Counted from the stretch's first letter, positions 33,311 through 44,269 are shown. The stretch: 64,000 bases of DNA from Diphasiastrum complanatum (GCA_029204225.1 CM055107.1:49610546-49674545); one strand, 5' to 3'. Translations and numbers: made by a program. The notes: generated by a model from the letters alone, not told the origin.

Positions 33311-33562
33311 GATTTCATTAACTCACATGCTTTTAGTGATTTACTGCCTTTGCAACATTTGTTAAAAAATGAGAATTTTTTTGGAACATGAAGCCGTACA
33401 TCTATCTTCACCGACATTATCTCCAAAAAAATGGGATTGAAGTCAAAAACTGTCTATTTTTTTCACTTACTTGACCATAAATGTGATTCTATTTTGGCTA
33501 AATAACAATCATTTGAAAGCATTGCAAGAATCAATTTCATTCAGAATTGCAATAATCAATTT

Positions 33563-36500
33563 TTATTCAAAATTACAAAAATCAATTTCATCAGCAACAA
33601 CATCTTGCAATTCATCTCCTCTTAGATGATTTTCATCATCACTCTCACTTTCAAAAATTATTTCATCATCCTGACTATTAGAATTTCTATTCTCAACATC
33701 TATGGAAGTGGGTGCTTCAAGTATGGTTTGACGATTTACTACATCTCTAGGTAGCTCAATCTCATAGATAAAATGAAGGTTTTCCATTTCATTCTCAACA
33801 TTTGCACCCTCAAATACTCGTCGTGAACGTGGTTTAACTTGAGCTACAAACCACCATATCTTGTTTAGTCGATCTAGTTGAAAAAACACCTGCAAAAATC
33901 ACTATTTTTGAATATATCGAAAACTCAAATACTGAAGTCACTTGCAATAAAATGAAAGACATTATAGCATAGCATGTTTGCTCACAGTGACGAGGCAACA
34001 CCAATGTGTCAAAGGACTCCATGCTCAATGTTTTTGATGAATCAATCGCAAAAAATCCACTTGGATCTGATTTTACGGTTGCATTTGGCTCTTTACAAAC
34101 TACTTTGAACCATTTCACATCAAATAAAAAATAGTGTCCACTTTCACCAAATGACACATCATAAATATTTTGTATAGTTCCTACGTATTCTATATCTCCT
34201 GAGATGGGATTCCGATCTCGTGCACTGCTTTGACTTTCTTGTTAGAAAGATGCTATTACACCACAATCGTGTGTGCGTCTCTTGTTATCAATCCTTTCAA
34301 CATGAAAGTGGAAACTAAAAGCCCGCATAGCATTATACATTTTGCGCCACATGACAAACATAAATCTCATAAATAATCACTGTGAATGAACATGGTGTTT
34401 CAAAATGATTAAACAAATATTGTTGCGTTTGATATTTTTTGTCACTCTTTTGTTGCTTTTGTAGTGTGTCATGCATCCACTCTATAGTGCATTGCTTGGG
34501 CAATGGCTCAAGATCATGTGAACTTGAGGCCATGTGTCTACCTCTATTCTGTTGTTGGCACTTTCTAGACAAGGCCCTCTCTTTTTGCTCTTCTTTATAT
34601 AGGTCTAACCATTTATCCATAACTCCACAATTATAAAGCATGAATGTAGAAATCTTTTCTCGTTGGAAGGGTGCCAACCTATGGACCTTTCCCATCCCTT
34701 TAGGTTTTTCACTAGTTACCTCTTCGGCTTCCTCATCACGTCACAATAGTGGAGCAGATGGATGTAGTTGGTGCAAAATTTCAGTAATATAAAAGAGAGA
34801 TTCATGTACTAACCATCCCTCTGACATGCTACCTTCAGGCCTTGCCTTTTGATGCATAAAATCTTTTAAGACTTTCATGTATCTTTCCATAAAGAACATC
34901 CACCTAAAAAGTCACAAATGATTAAAAATAAGTGTTTTATTTAGTGAGTTCATGTATCAATTGATTTAGTTTAAAAACACATGCAAAAGATAATCTATGC
35001 ACTTATACCTAGTGTGCACTGGACCAGCAATAGAAATTTCTTCAACCAAGTGCACCAATAAATGCACTTGTGAGTCCATGATGGAAGTCGGAAAATATCT
35101 CTCAAACATGCACACAATCTCCACCATATACTCATGTCTCTTGCGAAGATCCAGCTCACGGATTTTTTTTTAACACATCCATCTGCAACATATTCAATCC
35201 ATTTTATGTCTATTTGAATTTCCAATTAATAAATACTAAATAAAAAAATGCACCAAGTACATGTAAATACCTAACAATGATTGATAGTTTGTATATGGTC
35301 TCACAAATATCTTTTGACAAGCACCCACGAATTGACAATGGATAGATGAATTGAATCATCTTTAGCCAATCATGAGATTTGAGACCTTGCAACTTTCCAT
35401 CCACTATGAATGATGGCCGTAGAAAATGGGCAAAACCAGTTGGTGTTCTAATGTCATGAATAATGGAGCGCACATGGTTAAGCTCCTCCTTAGTGAATGT
35501 CCAAGGTACTTTTGGAGCATGATCTTCACCATCCTTTATCCAATATTCTTTTTTGGTGTTTGATTCTTTTAGATCGTGTCTTGCAGCAATGGTATCTTTT
35601 TCACCAATCAAGTGTTTTCAAATAGATTCACCCACATTTTTAAATATGTGCACGGGATTAAGTCGTGATTAATCAAAAGGTTATTCCAATATTCCAAACG
35701 ATGAAATATAGATAATCTTTTCATACCATCGATTGGCTTTGCTTGAGATTACTCCCATAGTTTTTGCCAATCTTTCACGGACATCCTCTTTGGAGGCATC
35801 TCTCTCTCAACTCTTCCACTAAAACCTCTTCTATGAGTGTCTTTGAATGGATGGCCTTCATGCAAGTATTTATGATGATTTTCATAAACCACTTTTTTGA
35901 GACTATAAGAGTATCTTCCCACAAGATTTAGCCCGCACAAGAAACAAGCATTTTTTTCATCCGTTTGAAAGCCTGCCCAACAAATGGATACTATCGATCA
36001 CTATTAAAAAAAGTATATGTCAAAGAATAATTATAGCCATTGTAGTATATCATGTAAATGTCAAGAATTACTAGTTGTATGTAACTGTAAACAAATGCCT
36101 TTGTACACAAGATAGACATTGTTTGAATTATTTCCTGAGCATTCACCTAATTCTGGATAGTCATGCATTGTCCACATTACAATGGCATGTAGTGTAAACT
36201 CCCTCTCATGTAAGGGGCGCAAAATGTCATATGCTTTTATCCCCTTCCACAAATATTCCAACTCGTCAATAAGCGGCTCAAGATGCACATCCATGTTCTT
36301 AACCTTGCGTTGGCTAGGAATTAAAAGTGCCAACATCATATGTACATTTTTTGTACTCAACCAAGGAGGAATATTATAATTTACCAAGGAAACAGGCCAA
36401 ATGGACCACGTAGTTGCTCGTACACCAAAGGGGCTCACACCATCTGTTGCAAGACCAAATCTCACATTTCTTGACTCATTGGCAAAGCTTGGATACTCTT

Positions 36501-37273
36501 TGTTGATGTGTTTCCATGCAGGTGAATCTGAAGGTACCCTCATCATCCCATCCGTAGAGGTATGGTGTGCATGCCAGTCCACAAGTTGTGCAGGAGATTT
36601 ACAACGAAATAAATGTTGCAATTGTGGAATTACTGGAAAATGTCATAAAACTTTGCACGGAATTGTTGCCCCTTGCAAATCATCTCTATATCGAGGCGTA
36701 TCAAAATGGAACATTTCTTGAGTGATTCGTACCTTCCTCTATATAAAATACAATCTTTTGGACATGTATGATATTGCTTGTAGTCCATCCTGATGTTAGA
36801 CAACATCTTTCGTGCCTCATCTCTTGTCTCAGGCATGACATTCCTTTCTGGGAGAATTTTGTTTTTCAATAGTCTGTACATGACAAAAGAAGTCGTTGTA
36901 AAAAAATTATCACTCGATGTCCAAATTGTAAATTTTATTTCATATAATCATTCTATTTGGATTTTTCCTTTTAGAAACAAGTGAGAGATTAACTTCATCT
37001 AAATATTCTATTTGGATTTTTCCTCTTAGAAGCAAGTGAGAGATAAACTTCAAAGTACCGTGGCACTCATCCTATTGCTCAATATTTATTGGCCAAACTT
37101 CACTTGAAGTGTCATAAGGGTCAAAGATTAAAGCATTTTCGAAAAAAACTTTAAAGAGTTTACCTCTCGTACTCTTGGATTCTCTGTGTGCACTCCATTG
37201 GCCCAAATATGATCGTTGACAATCCTCCTTGTCCGAATCCTAAGGCCTTTGCATTGTGTGCATGTACATAGTA
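33563..37273 (-). pseudogene. CACTA TNP2-type transposase, main part
   Basis: From N to C: ILCTCTQCKGLRIRTRRIVN (end of the transposase-associated domain, near 37260); a CPKDCILYRGRYESL motif (near 36760); and the TNP2 catalytic region with VDWHAHHTSTDGMMRV, DSPAWKHINKEYP, FGLATDGVSPFG and IPPWLSTKN (36621-36061). Then come a KVVYENHHKYLHEGHPFK region (about 35870), the DUF4218 region with LQGLKSHDWLKMIQFIYPLS (about 35390), FPTSIMDSQVHLLVHLVEE (about 35060) and MERYMKVLKDFMHQKARPEG (about 34870), and a DUF4216-like segment (34157-33830). A perfect phase-preserving intron lies at 35008-34904 (AG/GTATAAGT ... TTTTTAG/GTGG). An A-homopolymer at 35163-35171 appears one base too long for the frame. 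The 5-prime exon is split off by element E3. Transposition function is therefore lost in this copy. Confidence 0.85.
34904..35008 (-). other. Intact intron in the TNP2 gene
   Basis: On the minus strand, exon ...CACACTAG, then donor GTATAAGT at 35008, acceptor TTTTTAG ending 34904, then exon GTGGATGTTC. Removing these 105 bases joins GPVHT to RWMFFMERY in frame, matching the conserved GPVxxRWMxPxERY block of plant CACTA proteins. Confidence 0.8.
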
Positions 37274-37278
37274 TCCTC
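37274..37278. repeat. Target-site duplication, left
   Basis: TCCTC, identical to 39854-39858, flanking the LTR element E3. Five-base duplications are normal for LTR retrotransposon integration. Confidence 0.9.
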
Positions 37279-38018
37279 TGTTGGAGGGTTTGTGGATCCC
37301 AAGGCTACCCTAACCCTAGTTAATAAGTGAGAGGGATTTGGCACCCTGTGTGTGTAAGTCCAACCCTATGATCACATAGTTATTTGATTAATCAGAAGTT
37401 AATAAAGGACTTTAGGCCTTTTTGCGGGACTTTTAATGTCGCAGGGCCTAAATGTCAAGTTAGTGAATAAAGTTGGGTTTCCCTCCAATTTTGATGGTTC
37501 CCACACTTTTTTAAGTTTGAATAAAAAGAGAGGCAAGACTGGACCAATAGGATTCAGAGGCCAGGGTCCTCCTCTCTACTATAAAAAGGGACCAACTCGA
37601 GTTGCTCCTGATGTTGATTTTGTCATTTCAATAAAGCAGATTGGTTCTCTTTAGAAATGGATTGATGAATGTCCTTGCTCTTCCTCCCTTTTTCTCCATT
37701 TCTCATGCTTTTTTTGGATTTTGCTAATTGTTGGATCTGATCATTATTGGGATCGCTATTTCTTATGCTTTTTGTGAGAGAGAAAGGGAGAGAGAGAAGA
37801 GTAAGTTTCTATCATTGTTGTGGATTTAGGGTTAATGGATGTAGTGTTAATGCTTAGTGTTAATGGATGTAGTGTTAGATCCTCCATTCATGTTGAAATC
37901 CGAACTATACTATCGCTCTCATGGGAACGAACCTCCGCGTGACAACTAACTCCGTTTCTTTGATGCTAGATTGACTAGATCCTGGATTCAGGTTAGGCAA
38001 AGATAGAAACCCACTACA
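37279..38018 (+). repeat. E3 5-prime LTR
   Basis: Starts TGTTGGAGGG and ends CCCACTACA. A TATA box tataaaaa lies at 37580-37587 and an AATAAA signal at 37630-37635. Same family as 6928-7685 and 39099-39853. Confidence 0.95.
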
Positions 38019-38022
38019 ATTT

Positions 38023-38040
38023 TGGCGCCGTTGCTGGGGA
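38023..38040 (+). promoter_or_regulatory. E3 primer-binding site
   Basis: TGGCGCCGTTGCTGGGGA, four bases after the LTR end; a one-mismatch version of the common TGGCGCCGTTGCCGGGGA plant gypsy site. Confidence 0.9.
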
Positions 38041-38505
38041 GCTATGTCAAATTTTCAATTTGCAGCATGTTTGGTTGATGGTTAGCTTGCATTAGGCATC
38101 TTGTCATGGCATGAATAGTGTTAAATCTGCATTTTAGGCTTAGTTTGGGATTGATTTTGCTTGATTTGAGTGGATTTGTTTGTTTGAAATCTAATCTGAT
38201 TATTAAACAGGGAAAGCTATTCAGATCACCAATCTTAAGATCTATTTGGATCTGAGATATCAGAAAAAATAACAAAAATCGGTCAAATATTTCAAATTTG
38301 GTCAAAAAGAGACAAAAAGCATCATCAGAGTTCAGAAATCTTTACCCTCTTTCAGGAAACCTTTGCCGAGTTGCAAACACCTTTGGTTTTGTTTACAAAA
38401 TCTTCAGTTTGGAGGGCAAAGATTAATTTCCAACAGATTTCCAGAAACATCACAAAAACCACCAGAAAACACCAAAAATTATCAAAACTCTAAAAAATAC
38501 AATTG
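38041..38505 (+). other. E3 leader
   Basis: Closely similar to the E1 leader next to its PBS (6600-6900 in reverse complement), including the ctttgccgagttgcaaac phrase. No coding potential is supported; the minus-strand open frame in it is an antisense shadow. Confidence 0.7.
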
Positions 38506-39048
38506 CGGGTAGATCCTTATTACGTGCCAATGCCGCGAAGACATAAATGGAAAGATTTGGGATTGGCTATGGACAAAATCACCATCCATATGCCCAATTG
38601 GCCAATCATCCATCAGTCTTACAGCTGAAAAATTTCAGTGGACTTCCATCGTGCCTTACAAGCATATCAGAGAGAATATGTCCACTCTCCGGATCCAACG
38701 GTGCGACAATCGGCAATGTTTGCTAAAGATCTAACTCTGTTGGCGTTAGTGGTAACCAAATGGGACGATTGCCTTCCCACCCTAGCATTCGATCCAAATA
38801 AGCCGATGGCCTCAAAGCAAATCAAAGATCAGCTGCCGATTGCTCGACTATATTTCCGCGCAGCTATGATGGGAGGCTCTTGGGAATCCCGCTTCACCTC
38901 ATGGACAACTTTCAAGTGGATTGTCGGAGCCCACCATTGTTTTTTGCCACACAACTTGGATCTCAATATTGCACGCCTTGACTTTATGGAGAAGGTGCAG
39001 TATCATTTAATTAAGATTCGGCGTGAAGCCAATAGAAGTCCCCATTAA
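38506..39048 (+). pseudogene. E3 ORF3 C-terminal fragment
   Basis: One frame reads from about 38506 to a stop at 39048 with a single internal stop near 38629. It begins DPYYVPMPRRHKWKDLG, continues with SPDPTVRQSAMFAKDLTLLA and LPTLAFDPNKPMASKQIKD, and ends in a basic tail. It aligns with the C-terminal region of the E2 ORF3 (NPYYYPVVRREL ... LSPIALDINKPLRTQ ... RICYHAALM), which the E1 insertion truncates. The last 60 or so residues therefore show what is missing from E2. No database family was recognised. That this piece, rather than gag or pol, survives in a deletion derivative is notable. Confidence 0.65.
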
Positions 39049-39098
39049 CTGCATATTGCAGGTGTCGTGAGACCGCCACCAGTTTTGGTGGGAGATAC

Positions 39099-39853
39099 TG
39101 TTGGAGGGTTTGCGGATCCTAAGGCAACTCTAACCCTAGTTAATAAGTGAGAGGGCTTTGGCACCTTACGTGTGTAAGTCCAACCCGATGATTACATAGT
39201 TATTTAATTAATTAGAAGTTAATAATGGACTTTAGGCCTTTTTGCGGGACTTTTAATGTCGCAGGACCTAAATGTCAAGTTAGTGAATAAAGTTGGGTTT
39301 TCCTCCAATTTTGATGGTTCCCACACTTTTTTAAATTTGAATAAAAAGAGAGGCAAGACTAGACCAATAGGATTGAGAGACCAGGGTCCTCCTCTCTACT
39401 ATAAAAAAGGACCAACTCGAGTTGTTCCTAATGTTCATTTTCTCATTTCAGTAAAGCAGATTGGTTCTCTTTAGAAATGGATTGATGAATGTCCTTGCTC
39501 TTCCTCTCTTTTCCTCCATTTTTCATGCTTTCTTTGGATTTTGCTAATTGTTGGAACTGATCATTATTGGGATTGCTATTTCTTATGCTTTTTGTGAGAG
39601 AGAAAGGGAGAGAGAGAAGAGTAAGTTTCTATCATTGTTGTGGATTTAGGGTTAATGGAAGTAGGGTTAATGGATGTAGTGTTAATGCTTAGTGTTAATG
39701 AATGTAGTGTTAGATCCTCCATTCATGTTGAAATCTTAACTATATTATCGCTCTCATGGGAACAAACCTCCGCGTGACAACTAACTTCGTCTCTTTGATG
39801 CTAGATTGACTAGATCTTGGATTCAGGTTAGGCAAGGAAAGAAACCCACTACA
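39099..39853 (+). repeat. E3 3-prime LTR
   Basis: Starts TGTTGGAGGG and ends CCCACTACA, then TCCTC. A TATA box is near 39400. The polyadenylation hexamer reads AGTAAA here instead of AATAAA. A ggaagtagggttaat segment near 39657 is an extra copy relative to the 5-prime LTR. Confidence 0.95.
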
Positions 39854-39858
39854 TCCTC
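39854..39858. repeat. Target-site duplication, right
   Basis: TCCTC, identical to 37274-37278. Confidence 0.9.
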
Positions 39859-39940
39859 TCAACATATTCTGGTTGAAACTGGTCCAATAATCCAATTGCA
39901 AATTGCACAAATTCTTTCAGTGTCATTCAAGTGAAAATTG
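39859..39940 (-). pseudogene. CACTA transposase N-terminal exon piece
   Basis: Minus-strand reading MTLKEFVQFAIGLLDQFQPE continues, across the E3 insertion and its duplicated GAGGA, straight into the Cys-rich ILCTCTQCKG at 37270. This matches the order of the plant transposase-associated domain (a hydrophobic helix, then I-x-CPC-xx-C). The upstream exon structure is not resolved. Confidence 0.6.
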
Positions 39941-40156
39941 ACAAATTTTAACATGTGACAAAAATTGACAAATTAATCTTTGTACATTTAGTGCATTTGC
40001 AACCTTCATTTGTGATGGAGTAGTGTTTTGGCTTTCCAAAGAGCAATATACTATATCACAATCCTCAACCAAATCGGAGTACATCACTATTATAAATAAA
40101 AAAATAATGACATAAATCAATATATATACATGTGATGGATCAATAGGCGGTCTACG

Positions 40157-40507
40157 TCAACTAATGGAAGAGCTTGAAGATGAACCAGCCAATAGTTGTT
40201 CATTGTACTTTAGTCTTGCTTGCTCCTTTTTTTGGTGATAGAGCTCAATTCTTTTTTCTTTCTCTAAATCATGTGGAGGTACGATAATTTTCTTAGAATT
40301 CATAATTCCAATCAAATGTCATTGTAAGAATAAATTTGCAAGAAAAAATATGCACTCATATTCAAATAACAAATAAAGTGCAATTGATGTCAATATCAAT
40401 AACAATATATACTTGTTGTTGTGATCATGAGATGAATCGCTATTTGATGATGATGACATCGTCGATGACTTATACACACTATAGCCAGCTACTCTATACC
40501 ACATCAT
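40157..40507 (-). pseudogene. Possible 5-prime CACTA coding pieces, unresolved
   Basis: Two minus-strand pieces look more coding-like than their surroundings: 40507-40413 (MMWYRVAGYSVYKSS then a Ser-rich SSSSNSDSSHDHN) and 40303-40157 (MNSKKIIVPPHDLEKEKRIE through a Gln/Lys-rich stretch to a Ser tail). They lie upstream of the transposase on the same strand. No splice pair joining them in frame was found, so the gene model is open. Confidence 0.3.
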
Positions 40508-41700
40508 AAGTAATCATTATGAGACCGTATGTACTAAACAAATATAATAAAATTTGTTAAAGACATGTCAACATCTAATCCATGTATATTTTACTTATGC
40601 TTAATGTAAATCTAATATTCTAGTAACATTGCTATCAAGAAAATTGCTTGGGTGGGGCAACACATGACGAGCAATCAAAATGAGGTTCATACTGACAAAT
40701 GCTAGACATCGGTAGATAGTGCGCGCAGGCCTGTCTCAACTAATTTAAAGACCACATAACAGTCAATTTTCGAAGCTCTCAGTTTGAACTCTTGTCCAAG
40801 ATGAGTGATGATCTCACTTGATCTTTCTTTCAAGATGGAATGATCAAAATCAAACAATTAGTCATGTACTCAATTGATTCATTGCTCACTCAATCACTCA
40901 TTTGATTAGTTAATACTTGGCTCTAGTTAGTTAAGGATAAATCTCTTTGGATTGGCCTAGCGTGCCATGGTATCTCATGACGAGCAATATGCATTCGCCC
41001 TTTCTATCTATGGTTGTTTTGTATGCAAGAAATCATATACTAGATAGCACACCATTGATCAACATCTTTATTACAATGCTAAATGATATTTCAACTACTT
41101 ACTATGATTTCATATAAGGTTACATAGGTCACACACCAACAATTAAAAAAATTTATCATATAGGTCAGATATCACTAAGGTCCTCAATATAACATAAATG
41201 CTTTTGATCATGAATCTAAATGACCCCATGCAATCACTTAAGAGGCCACATGAGAAAAGCAAAAAAAATTTATTTGACCATATAATTATGTCATCAAATT
41301 ATATCAAATCTATGACACCTAGATTATTAATAAATTAAATGTTTTATGACATCACTGATTTGACATAATATTATGTCATAAAATCTTAAAAAATTTGTCA
41401 AATTACTTGCCTAATAATAATATGTACTATTTTTTATCTCATGATTTTGTCTTGTATGTCAAATCTCAAGAAAAATAAAATCTATAACAATATAAAACTA
41501 GTCTTACCAATTAAATACTACCATAATGATCTTTGAATTGATTTTTTTATATTTCATCATATTGAAAAATATATTTTATGTAAAATTCTACAATAAAATA
41601 TTCTCATAAAATCTAGAAAAGATTATGAAAATATTGAATGACATTTGAAGCATTCAAGCCCATGTGGGAGACCCTTTCACATGCCAAGAGAGGGAAAAAA
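40508..41700. other. AT-rich non-coding part of the CACTA-like element
   Basis: Very AT-rich with many short ttatgtca/tgacataat phrases near 41280-41400, and no ORF. It could act as a shared upstream region between the minus-strand transposase and the plus-strand gene at 41999. Confidence 0.4.
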
Positions 41701-41703
41701 AAA

Positions 41704-41740
41704 CCGCGTGGATATTGCGTGGATTATCCACACGAAACTT
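41704..41740. repeat. Internal copy of the CACTA subterminal motif
   Basis: gcgtggatattgcgtggatt followed by atccacacg: the same motif as the end clusters, located about 260 bases upstream of the plus-strand gene. Confidence 0.7.
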
Positions 41741-41998
41741 GAATGCCAATAAAATAGCATTTCTGCGAGCATTCTTGCTCCTCTTCTTTTGCTTTCAAAT
41801 TTTATAGGTTTTCTAATCTAGTGTTTAGTGGCAATGTAGTTCATGCCCGTTTGCCTGATTTAGTTGCTTTATATTTTGGTAAAGATTACATGATCGATTA
41901 GTCCTCCCAATCGCTTGAAAAAAAAAAAAATAGTAGAAACTTTATATTCTGAATTCTTTCAATCCAAAGCTTTTAGTGGGACTTGGGCCTTGAATACA

Positions 41999-42687
41999 AT
42001 GTGCCTTTGGATTCGAAACAAAAGGCAATTGATGAGAAGAGTCGTGAGGAACCCCAAAAATCCCACGAAGCCTAGATGGTGCTCCAAAAGGGATTGGAGA
42101 AAGGTGAAAGGAGAATTGTTGCAAAACAATCCCCAAAAGTATGAACAACAACGTAAGGCCGCCGCTGAAAAACTCTTAAAACATGGCAAAAGTCACTTGG
42201 GATCGGGAGGAAGGGGCAATCTAGAGGCCCAATTTGTAAGTGCAATATTTTTTAGTATGATTCTATTTTTGTAGTGAGATTGTTAATGTTTTTTATTGCT
42301 AAACTATGTTTTTTTGTTGAATGTAGCTTAGTGATTTTGGAAGACACATGATCGTCGCAGAGTACAAACAAGGTTACGATCATGGATATGCCGGCCTTAA
42401 GGCTTTTATGGAATCCCATGGATTGTTTCCAATCGTAAACTCTTAACCTTTATTGTTTTGTGATTGTTTACTTTGTGGTTTACAGGTAAGTTTAATCTCA
42501 ATTTAATTAAATCTTTGATTCTATTTTGTAGAGAGATTCTACAACTTCAAGTGTTCGTGATGTGAAAGAAAATGTGAAAAATGTGGAAGAGAACGTGAAT
42601 GAGAGCGAAGGGGAGTTTGAACATGTGGACACCAACGTACTCTTACAAGATGAAGGAGGCGAGGAGGGAGGAAGTGATGATGAATAG
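41999..42687 (+). CDS. Three-exon gene inside the CACTA-like element, unknown product
   Basis: Exons 41999-42235, 42327-42434 and 42532-42687 join in frame (all phase 0) through consensus splice sites: TTT/GTAAGT ... ATGTAG/CTT and ATC/GTAAAC ... TTGTAG/AGA. They give about 166 residues, ending at TAG 42685. The reading is open upstream to about 41915, so an earlier exon or non-ATG extension is possible; 41999 is the first ATG. The protein is basic at first (RWCSKRDWRKVKGELLQNNP, then QQRKAAAEKLLKHGKSHLG), has a central AEYKQGYDHGYAGLKAFMES, and ends in a strongly acidic tail (GGEEGGSDDE). No family was recognised. Its place within the subterminal repeats suggests an accessory protein analogous to TnpA of En/Spm, but on the opposite strand. 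That role is inference. Confidence 0.65.
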
Positions 42688-42739
42688 AGATTTTTAAATT
42701 AAATGTAAGGCCTTGTAGAAGGCAATGTGTTGCATGCAT

Positions 42740-42900
42740 ATATTTTTAATTCATGAATGCAAATGTATAGTCTATTGAATGCATATCTATTGATTGCAAA
42801 TGTATCTATTGATGTATTCAATGTGTATAGTCTATTTAATGCACATCTATGCAATGCAAATGTATCTATTGATGAATTCAATGCAATGTATCTATTTTAG
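42740..42900 (+). repeat. Degenerate short tandem repeats
   Basis: Imperfect copies of gcaaatgtatctattgat and gtatagtctatt(g/t)aatgca follow one another between 42768 and 42890, just 3-prime of the three-exon gene. Confidence 0.65.
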
Positions 42901-43167
42901 CACATGATTTGCATGCTAGAATGCACAATAGAAAATAATGTAAAGCACAATGGAAAGTAATGAAAACTACAATATAATGCATCAATAGATAACACATTAA
43001 GTTATCAACTAAATATCAAATGAATCAAAATAAATGTGAATTTACCTTTACTATTGTATCTCCATTGTTTTGCAATCTTTGTTTTTTCTTTTGCATGCAC
43101 TTGATCTTTGAATCATTTGCAATGAAAGCTCTTTTTTTATTTTTCATATCCAAACCGACATCAACAT

Positions 43168-43275
43168 CCACACGTGGATAATCCACGCGCCCGTATCCAC
43201 GCCTATCCACGACTATATCCACGCGAAATTTTTTTTGCCCGCGCGTCCTCCTTTGTATTGTGCGTGGATATTTGC
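43168..43275. repeat. CACTA subterminal repeats, right cluster
   Basis: cacacgtggataatccacgc followed by three more tatccacg copies, and gtgcgtggatattt at 43260-43274. Same motif as the left cluster at 31848-32207. Confidence 0.75.
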
Positions 43276-43463
43276 TACATGTGTTCTTGTGAATGTTGAG
43301 AGAAAATTTTGTATTGTGACTTTGCTACGTTGAAGTCGAGTCAAAAATGATGGTTGTGCAGTTAACCCAATACTTTTTTGCAAAATCGTTATTGTTGACT
43401 TTCATAAATGGTTTGTCATTGTCAATTTGAAATTAAATACAAGTACATCCACATCTTAGAGAT

Positions 43464-44062
43464 TTACATTATCGACTCTTGGTTGAACGCTTTCGCTTGT
43501 CTTTTTGATCTAATTGCACAATTTTTAACTCGTATCTTTCCAAAGAAACATTTATTAAAGTGGTATACATCCAATACACGTACACTTTTCACCAATGTGT
43601 CGTTGCTCTGAATGAAGCCAATCACTTTAGCCATCCAAAATGAATGATTTTTGCTATTTTTCGAAGCCAAAAGTGCAATGAGACTTCCGACCTTTAGTTC
43701 ATAGAGTTTATCACACCATTTAATCTTGGTAGCATTTACATTTTGACGACGTTTTTTAGAACCCAAATAAATTTCACGTTATATATTGTAGAAGGATTAC
43801 ATACTCTATAGTGGAACAACAGAGGAATCAATTCCGTGGTTGGAATCTAAATGGCAGTGAAACTCTTTAGACAAGTTTGTATCTTCCAAGTTAAGCAAAT
43901 TTAACTTTTTCTCTTCAAAAAAATCCATCCACCAATGTCGATCAAACTTGTCAAAAAATTGGTATGTTGTTTGAATGGTCATTTTCAAAAAGTTTAATGC
44001 CGCAAATGGATCAACTGGATGATGTTTATTTTGTAAATTATGGTAATGATTAACACTAGAGT
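43464..44062 (-). pseudogene. Two unrecognised minus-strand coding-like segments
   Basis: The upstream segment (about 44062-43806) reads HHPVDPFAALNFLKMTIQTT, then FDKFDRHWWMDFFEEKK, ending at a stop near 43806. The downstream segment (about 43783-43464) begins after a stop with a basic SKKRRQNVNATK and contains WCDKLYELKVGSLIALLASK and a HSFWMAKVIGF motif, ending at 43464. The V-G-x-L-I-A-L ... F-W-x-A-K-V pattern resembles small chromatin-reader-type beta barrels (Tudor/BAH-like), but this is only a pattern resemblance. They could be exons of one gene separated by a short intron, or decayed transposon sequence. They lie just outside the right CACTA repeat cluster. Confidence 0.35.
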
Positions 44063-44269
44063 TGTTTTTAGTAGACTTTTGTGCGCATGTCCACGAAAGT
44101 GCGTTTAAAATCTTTGGTCACTTGACAAGACATAACATGCTATGAAATGATTGAAATTTCAATCTTTCAATTGTATGTGGAGCTAGACTTGAGTCTTCAT
44201 TGTGTTATTGAACGACTAATTTTTTTCTCTCTCAATTGATGGCAATTTACTCTAAAAAATTTTCAGTTT
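44063..44269. other. Spacer, nothing recognised
   Basis: AT-rich, with no ORF or repeat identified. Confidence 0.4.

Larger units (their letters stand above)
37279..39853 (+). mobile_element. Non-autonomous gypsy LTR element (E3)
   Basis: A complete 2575-bp insertion: LTR 37279-38018, primer-binding site, leader, ORF3 fragment, a G-rich tract (ggtgggagata) before the 3-prime LTR at 39099-39853, and TCCTC duplications on both sides. No gag, protease, RT or integrase is present, so it would depend on proteins from a relative such as E1. The two LTRs differ at roughly two dozen positions in their first 400 bases by eye, so the insertion is not very young. It interrupts the CACTA transposase gene in its transposase-associated domain. 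Confidence 0.93.
31835..43290 (-). mobile_element. CACTA-like DNA transposon (ends approximate)
   Basis: Clusters of a palindromic subterminal motif (gtggattatccacgc and variants) at 31848-32207, 41704-41740 and 43168-43275 bracket a TNP2-type transposase gene on the minus strand and a smaller spliced gene on the plus strand. Multiple direct and inverted subterminal repeats plus a TNP2 transposase are hallmarks of CACTA (En/Spm) elements. A cacaactagaaaac phrase at 31827 could be a degenerate terminus, but no convincing matching end or 3-bp target duplication was found. A 2.58-kb LTR element (37279-39853) and a copia remnant (about 32900-33310) lie inside. Confidence 0.65.

Noticed and set aside
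37436-37654. A 63- to 72-codon ORF present in all three gypsy LTRs (7308-7499 minus, 37436-37654 plus, 39256-39474 plus)
   Set aside because: It spans the TATA box and polyadenylation signal of the LTR, and its recurrence follows from LTR homology, so it is not evidence for a protein.
40157-40507. Joining the two minus-strand pieces as exons of one gene
   Set aside because: A possible donor follows the first piece, but no acceptor AG in the correct phase precedes the second, so no spliced model was asserted.
43260-43345. gagaaaattttgtattgtg as the right CACTA terminus
   Set aside because: It does not match the inverse of the candidate left end well and the flanking triplets differ, so the boundary was left open.
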